Assembly (NCBI GenBank): GCA_965199935.1
Contig: CBDATD010000002.1
Coordinates: 186,001-250,000 of the forward strand
Direction: 5' to 3'
Source of the DNA: JAPPLG01 sp965199935
GTDB lineage: Bacteria; Bdellovibrionota; Bdellovibrionia; Bdellovibrionales; UBA1609
Length of the DNA stretch: 64,000 nt
Each line of letters starts with the position of its first letter. Position 1 is the first letter of the stretch. Positions 59,541 through 64,000 of the stretch are shown here, one piece after another. Position numbers and translations under genes: made by a program. The notes under the pieces are model-generated. The model worked only from the letters and a program-made list of their open reading frames with translations. It had not been told where the DNA came from and did not search any database.

Positions 59541-60785
59541 TCATACGACAGGGAGAAAGGGAGCGAGAGCGCCGGTCAGCCCCTCTAAATTGTAAATTTG
59601 CAGAAGTGGAATGATGGTTGAAAAAACAATAAAGGCAATAACGCCTCCCATTAAAATCAACATAGCCGGTTCCAGAAGAGCCGTCATTGTTTCTAAATCT
59701 GTCCGCACTTGATTGTCGTAAGTGTCGCTGATTTGAGAAAGCATTTCCTCCAAATGCCCCGTTTTTTCGCCCACTCGAATCATCTGGGTCACCATAGGGG
59801 GAAATTCACCGGAGTGAATAAGAGGTGTGGATAAGTTTTCACCTCTTGAGATCAAATCTCTCGCCTCTTCAATAATGGTTCTCAGCTTTTGGTTGTGGAC
59901 AACGTTTTTCACAATATCCAGCGCATCCATCACAGGGACTCCTCCTCTTAACAAAGTCGAGAGAGTGCGGGAAAATCTGGAAATGGCCACAGATCGAATC
60001 AAAGGGCCGAAAACAGGAATTTTTAAAGAAATATAATCCCAGGCTTTTTGTCCTTTGGAGCTTTTTTTCCATCTCCAGAAGCCTAAGAGAATGAGGGTGA
60101 AAAACAAGGCAAGTGGAATCCAATGAGCAGTGAGGTAGTCACTGAAATCCAAGAGCATTGTAGAGTACCAGGGCAGTGTACTTTCTGTATTTTCTTCAAA
60201 GAGAACACGCACCTTCGGCACCACGTACACCAAAAGAAAAATAATCATAAAGAAGGCGAAAACAGCCATTAAACTGGGATAAATTAAGGCCGATCGGACC
60301 TTGTCCTGCAGGCGGGACTGTGCAGATGTGAATTGAGCCAGGCGTTTTAATACAATATCCAGGGTGCCGGAAAGTTCTCCTGCTTCACACATGGAAATAT
60401 AAGTTTTATTGAAAATTTTTGGAAACATTGCGAGGGCGCGGTGCATGCTTTTTCCCTCATTGATGGAGTTTCTAATTTGCGTCAGCGCCTCTTTCATGGA
60501 GTGGTGGGAGGTTTGTTTGATGAGGGTGTCGTAGGCATCAACGAGAGGCACACCGGACTTCAACATAGTGGCTAGATTGTGAGTCATTAAATTTAATGTT
60601 TTAATATCTACTTTTTTTGCAAATAAAAGCTGTAGACCGGCCTGTTGAGACTGGTCTTTGATAGAGACAATATAGATGCCGCTGTTTTTGACTTGACTGC
60701 GGGCTGTTGTGACACTGTCCGCCTCCACACGGCCGCTGACATTTTGCCCTTTTTTGTTCACACCTTTAAATTCATACACTGCCAT
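59541..60785 (-). CDS. gspF: Type II secretion inner-membrane protein GspF
   Basis: A 414-residue GspF, the polytopic platform protein driven by GspE. The N-terminus A-V-Y-E-F-K-G-V-N-K-K-G is typical, followed by two T2SSF domains with P-L-V-D-A-Y and P-V-M-D-A-L in matching positions and spans near residues 175, 225 and 385. Its 5' side is separated from gspE by a methyltransferase gene and a 115-bp element. Confidence 0.95.
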   Translation of the reverse strand: MAVYEFKGVNKKGQNVSGRVEADSVTTARSQVKNSGIYIVSIKDQSQQAGLQLLFAKKVDIKTLNLMTHNLATMLKSGVPLVDAYDTLIKQTSHHSMKEALTQIRNSINEGKSMHRALAMFPKIFNKTYISMCEAGELSGTLDIVLKRLAQFTSAQSRLQDKVRSALIYPSLMAVFAFFMIIFLLVYVVPKVRVLFEENTESTLPWYSTMLLDFSDYLTAHWIPLALFFTLILLGFWRWKKSSKGQKAWDYISLKIPVFGPLIRSVAISRFSRTLSTLLRGGVPVMDALDIVKNVVHNQKLRTIIEEARDLISRGENLSTPLIHSGEFPPMVTQMIRVGEKTGHLEEMLSQISDTYDNQVRTDLETMTALLEPAMLILMGGVIAFIVFSTIIPLLQIYNLEGLTGALAPFLPVV

Positions 60786-60878
60786 TTTTTGTATTCCAGA
60801 TTCCTTTTTTATATTTTATTATTTTACTTTATTTTGTATCTTTGTATGTTATTTTATGCTTTTTGTCATCTTCTATGA

Positions 60879-60993
60879 GAAAGGCTGTGTGAACAAAGCT
60901 GTAAAGCTCGGACATGCGTTTTGCCACAGAGCAAACTTTGTCTGCTCTGTTTCAAATCCGAACTCGTTTTCAGCTCTGTCCCCCCAGCCTTTC
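60879..60993 (+). repeat. 115-bp nested-palindrome element, copy 5
   Basis: Full copy with perfect outer arms GAAAGGCTG/CAGCCTTTC; the middle arm is AGCTGTAAA against TTTTCAGCT (one change). It lies in the T2SS cluster. Confidence 0.92.
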
Positions 60994-61039
60994 TACGAAT
61001 GCGCGTCACTTCTGTAACAGCAGAGGGGTCCGGTTATGA

Positions 61040-61059
61040 GAAAGGCTGTGTGAACAGGT
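61040..61059 (+). repeat. 115-bp element, left-end fragment
   Basis: GAAAGGCTGTGTGAACAGGT, identical to 36037-36056. After it the sequence diverges from the full element. Confidence 0.65.
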
Positions 61060-61089
61060 TTTGCAGAGCTTCGTTGACAGAAGTTTGTT

Positions 61090-61881
61090 TTATATTTGTG
61101 CTTCTTTCTTAAGGCGTTGAACGGCTATGCCGCAATATGCACTGTCAATTTCCACTCCAATGCCTTTTCTGTTTTGAAGAGAGGAGGCAATGAGTGTGGA
61201 GCCGCTTCCTAAAAAAGGATCCAAGACAGTGTCTCCCACAAAACTAAATAATTTAATGCACCTCAAAGGCAGTTCAACAGGAAAAGCCGCCGGATGCCCC
61301 AAAGCTCTTTTTTTGCTTTGGCCGGGGAAGTTCCACAAACCATTGGTCCAGTCCATAAATTCTTTTTTCGTTATACTGCTTTTTCGAGTTTTCTTTTTTT
61401 TCCACTCCTGCTTGTACAAAACGACAATGGCCTCGACAGGCGCGATAACGTAAGGGGCGGAGGCGGACATCCAAGAACCCCAGGCTGTTCTTCTGGAAAT
61501 ATTTCCCTCGTTCCATACGATGGTGGAGTGATAGCTCCACCCGGCTTGTTTTGCAATGGCGGTTATATCCGCACAAACAGATTTTTGTCCTCCTTTATTT
61601 TTGTCTAAAGGGATGTTCAGGCAAAAACGTCCGTCTTCTTTGCTTAATTCAAAGCATTTTGAAATCCACTGAGAGGTGAACTCTAAATATTTTTCATAAG
61701 ATAAAGAATCTTTGTGTGAATGGTAGTGAATGTCTATGTTGTAAGGCGGCGAAGTCACAATCAGATCCACAGAGGACGGAGGGATGTGAACATTAAGAAT
61801 GTCTTCATTGTATATGAATATGTTTTTTGATTGAAAAAAACATTTTGTATGTTTTCGGCTGTTCAAGGACTGTAATTCCAA
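61090..61881 (-). CDS. Site-specific DNA methyltransferase, beta-type order
   Basis: A 263-residue S-adenosylmethionine-dependent DNA methyltransferase. The catalytic motif IV (T-S-P-P-Y-N-I) comes first and the AdoMet motif (D-P-F-L-G-S-G-S-T) near the C-terminus, the beta-class order. The Ser-Pro-Pro-Tyr form is found in N4-cytosine and in N6-adenine enzymes, so the target base is open. No restriction endonuclease gene is adjacent, so it looks solitary and may act in regulation or as a leftover of a restriction system. It lies between gspE and gspF on the same strand. Confidence 0.9.
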   Translation of the reverse strand: MELQSLNSRKHTKCFFQSKNIFIYNEDILNVHIPPSSVDLIVTSPPYNIDIHYHSHKDSLSYEKYLEFTSQWISKCFELSKEDGRFCLNIPLDKNKGGQKSVCADITAIAKQAGWSYHSTIVWNEGNISRRTAWGSWMSASAPYVIAPVEAIVVLYKQEWKKKKTRKSSITKKEFMDWTNGLWNFPGQSKKRALGHPAAFPVELPLRCIKLFSFVGDTVLDPFLGSGSTLIASSLQNRKGIGVEIDSAYCGIAVQRLKKEAQI

Positions 61882-62144
61882 TGTCTGCCCCCGTTAACAC
61901 ATCACTGACACTTTATGCCAGCAAACGGTTTTACAGTTTTTTACAGATTTTCCTTTCTCTAAGAGAGAATTGTCTCATATTATTTTCGAGTATTCTATGT
62001 TTATAATAATGGAAAAAAGGTTTTCGAGAGGGTTTTTGTAAAGAAAAAGGGGCTGATGAATAATTTGTTAAAAATTTGTTGCAAAAAATGAGGGGAGGGG
62101 ATATTGCTCCTGCAAATGACAAATGAAATCAGGAGGTTTGCAAA
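61882..62144. other. Divergent intergenic region
   Basis: AT-rich spacer between the methyltransferase (minus) and a small exported-protein gene (plus). CAGGAGG at 62131-62137 is the ribosome-binding site for the latter. Confidence 0.5.
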
Positions 62145-62567
62145 ATGAAAGACACATTGAAAATTTGGGCTGTTGCTGTATGGGCTGGGTTTATGATAAT
62201 TCCTCATTTAGGATGGGCTGGTTTTTACATTCCAGCGCCGACAGATGCCGGTCAAATTATTCTTGATCAGGAAGAGTTGGAGTCGGCTATAGCAAGTGAA
62301 GTGAATGACGTTAAAAATATCTCTAATCTGAAGCCGGGCGAGCTTATTCATTCCGATGGTGTAGAAACGGTTTTTCGTGTATCTTTAAATGTGGAAACAC
62401 ATTCAAGGATGATAGATTCTCCATTCGTGTGCAAGGCGTACTTTTATCACAGGAGTGGAGATCTTGATTTAAGCTTCTGCAAAAGTGATGAGGCTGAATT
62501 CGCCTCTTCTGTGTATTTAGAATCTGTTGGCCCTCAAAGTGATGGTGGAGTTTGGGTTCTAAGGTAG
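62145..62567 (+). CDS. Small exported protein of unknown function
   Basis: A 140-residue protein with a signal peptide (about 25 residues, ending in G-W-A before G-F-Y-I-P-A-P). The start has AGGAGG seven bases upstream. The mature part is acidic with two cysteines (F-V-C-K-A and S-F-C-K-S) that may form a disulfide. It has no known motif and lies on the opposite strand within the T2SS cluster, so it may be a recent insertion or a secreted protein. Confidence 0.72.
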   Translation: MKDTLKIWAVAVWAGFMIIPHLGWAGFYIPAPTDAGQIILDQEELESAIASEVNDVKNISNLKPGELIHSDGVETVFRVSLNVETHSRMIDSPFVCKAYFYHRSGDLDLSFCKSDEAEFASSVYLESVGPQSDGGVWVLR

Positions 62568-62669
62568 CCTCTAACGAGCAGAGCGGTGGAGCGAAATCAG
62601 GAGGTTATTGCAGGGAGGCGGCGGGATCAGCTCTGAGACAGCCGCCCGCGAATGAGCATTGCTGAACAT

Positions 62670-64000
62670 CTACAGATCAATTTGAGTGTTTGCCAGCACC
62701 TCTTCCACAGTGGTCACGCCTTCTATAATTTTTTGGATGCCGTGGTCTCTAAAAGGAGTCATCTTTTGCTTCAAGGCCTCTTTCTTAATAGTTTGTCCAT
62801 CACTGCTTTGAATAATATGCTTTCTTATAGGATCCGTTACAATTAAAAGCTCTTGAATGGCAGTTCGGCCGATGTATCCCTTGTTTTCACACTTGTCACA
62901 GCCCTTTGCTTTATAAATATGTTTTCCTTTTGGAATTTTAAAATTGTCTAATAACTTTTTTTCTGCTGTGGATGGAATATAAGACTCTTTGCAGTCTTCA
63001 CATAAAATACGAACCAGTCTCTGAGAGATCACTCCTAAAAGAGAAGTGGCAATCAAGAAAGGCTCGCAGCCCATGTCGATCAAACGCGGAAAAACACCGG
63101 CAGAATCATTGGTGTGCAGGGTGGATAAAACCAAGTGGCCTGTTAAGGAAGCGTTGATGGCAATTTTCATCGTTTCTAAATCTCGAATTTCACCCACCAT
63201 GATCACGTTAGGGTCCTGTCTGAGAATAGACCTCAGCCCTCCCGCAAAAGTCAGGCCGATTTTTGGATTGACTTGAATTTGACCCACATTAGACATTCTC
63301 TGCTCTACAGGATCCTCAATGGTGATAATATTTCTGGTCTCTGTATCCATTTGAGAGAGACAGGCGTAAAGGGTGGTGGACTTTCCGCTTCCTGTGGGGC
63401 CTGTGACCAATAAAATGCCGTGTGTTTTAGCCAGCATATCATCCAGATGTTTTAAATTGTTTTTAGAAAATCCTAATTGATTTAAATTGAGAATGACTTG
63501 AGAGCGGTCCTGCAGTCTGAGAACTAGACGCTCTCCAAAAGAGGTCGGAACGGTGCTGAGACGCACATCAATATCTTTTCCCGCCAGTTTTAGGGGGATG
63601 CGTCCGTCTTGAGGCAGTCTTTTTTCAGCAATGTTGAGGTCTGCCATCACTTTAATTCTTGAAGTGATAGCCCCCTGCAGTCTCTTAGGGGGTTTGAAAA
63701 CAGAATAAAGGACTCCATCGACCCGGAAGCGGATGACAAGCTCCCGTTCATAAGGCTCAACGTGAATATCAGAAGCTCTTTCCTTGATAGCTCTTAGAAA
63801 AAGAGTGTTCACCAATTTAATAACAGGAGCTTCATCTTCTGCATCCAAGAGATCAATCACAGGGTCGTCCAAATCGTACTCTTCTTCTTCAATATTTTCC
63901 AGGCCCTCCAAACCTCCTGTGTATTTTTCGTAAATGGTGTTGATGGCGGATTGAATATTAGAAGTGGTGCTGACAATAGGTTGAATATTTTTTTTAAATT
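62670..64000 (-). CDS. gspE: Type II secretion ATPase GspE (5' end outside the window)
   Basis: The frame is open from 62670 to the window edge; the part inside is 443 residues and its start lies beyond 64000. A TTG at 63911 is internal, since the reading frame continues upstream through S-N-I-Q-S-A-I-N-T-I-Y-E-K-Y, typical of the GspE N2 region. Motifs: Walker A G-P-T-G-S-G-K-S-T-T, Asp box, Walker B-like I-M-V-G-E-I-R-D, His box H-L-V-L-S-T-L-H-T-N-D, and the zinc finger C-E-D-C...C-D-K-C. It powers pseudopilus assembly through GspF and GspL. Confidence 0.96.
   Translation of the reverse strand, partial: FKKNIQPIVSTTSNIQSAINTIYEKYTGGLEGLENIEEEEYDLDDPVIDLLDAEDEAPVIKLVNTLFLRAIKERASDIHVEPYERELVIRFRVDGVLYSVFKPPKRLQGAITSRIKVMADLNIAEKRLPQDGRIPLKLAGKDIDVRLSTVPTSFGERLVLRLQDRSQVILNLNQLGFSKNNLKHLDDMLAKTHGILLVTGPTGSGKSTTLYACLSQMDTETRNIITIEDPVEQRMSNVGQIQVNPKIGLTFAGGLRSILRQDPNVIMVGEIRDLETMKIAINASLTGHLVLSTLHTNDSAGVFPRLIDMGCEPFLIATSLLGVISQRLVRILCEDCKESYIPSTAEKKLLDNFKIPKGKHIYKAKGCDKCENKGYIGRTAIQELLIVTDPIRKHIIQSSDGQTIKKEALKQKMTPFRDHGIQKIIEGVTTVEEVLANTQIDL

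Larger units (their letters stand above)
60786..61089. other. Spacer between gspF and methyltransferase
   Basis: Holds a full 115-bp element (60879-60993) and a left-end fragment (61040-61059), separated by a stretch that resembles the DNA after the tandem elements at 37936. Confidence 0.7.

Overview
The window looks like the chromosome of a Gram-negative bacterium with a double membrane, a type II secretion system (T2SS), many signal peptides, lipoproteins and outer-membrane-like proteins, and an AT-rich genome (I estimate about 60% A+T by eye). Gene content (full-length one-chain glycine dehydrogenase, a mevalonate-pathway decarboxylase, yajC-secD-secF, and gspE-F-G-H-I-J-K-L-M-N) fits a deltaproteobacterial or Bdellovibrionota-type lineage. 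This is inferred from gene content and was not tested by a search. Genes lie on both strands.

Region 1 (1 to about 14.7 kb) is accessory DNA. It holds a Shedu-like (DUF4263) defence nuclease, a class 3 lipase, an HAD phosphatase, and a Panacea-domain antitoxin whose downstream membrane-protein partner is split by an in-frame stop. It also holds an Rpn-type nuclease with a broken copy of its 3' end 2 kb away, an AlbA_2 protein overlapping a ParA-type ATPase, an exported ankyrin protein, and an AAA_14/DUF4143 ATPase between two 81-bp direct repeats. Short dispersed repeats are scattered through this block.

Region 2 (14.9 to 35 kb) is mostly core metabolism and protein export: gcvP, an exported protein, mvaD, a very large exported protein that begins with a J domain, a DsbD-type reductase, tRNA-fMet, yajC-secD-secF, dut, an SH3-like exported protein, mutL and miaA.

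Region 3 (36 to 46 kb) carries lineage-specific envelope genes. Two related exported proteins are built from 35-residue helical repeats; one has 17 nearly identical copies. Others are a TPR-plus-winged-helix regulator paired with a small exported protein, a beta-solenoid-like exported protein, small lipoproteins and a beta-barrel candidate. tRNA-Val lies here.

Region 4 (45 to 64 kb) is again core: a conserved unknown gene with an acyl-CoA ligase, gpmA, tgt, radA, ssb, then the T2SS cluster on the minus strand. A solitary DNA methyltransferase and a repeat element sit between gspF and gspE, and gspE runs off the window end.

Two non-coding patterns cut across these regions. One is a 115-bp element with three nested inverted repeats, found as five full copies plus partial ones, all intergenic and in one orientation. 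The other is a 13-bp palindrome, TGTAA-N3-TTACA, found 69 to 128 bp upstream of the chosen starts of five genes, four of which encode exported proteins.
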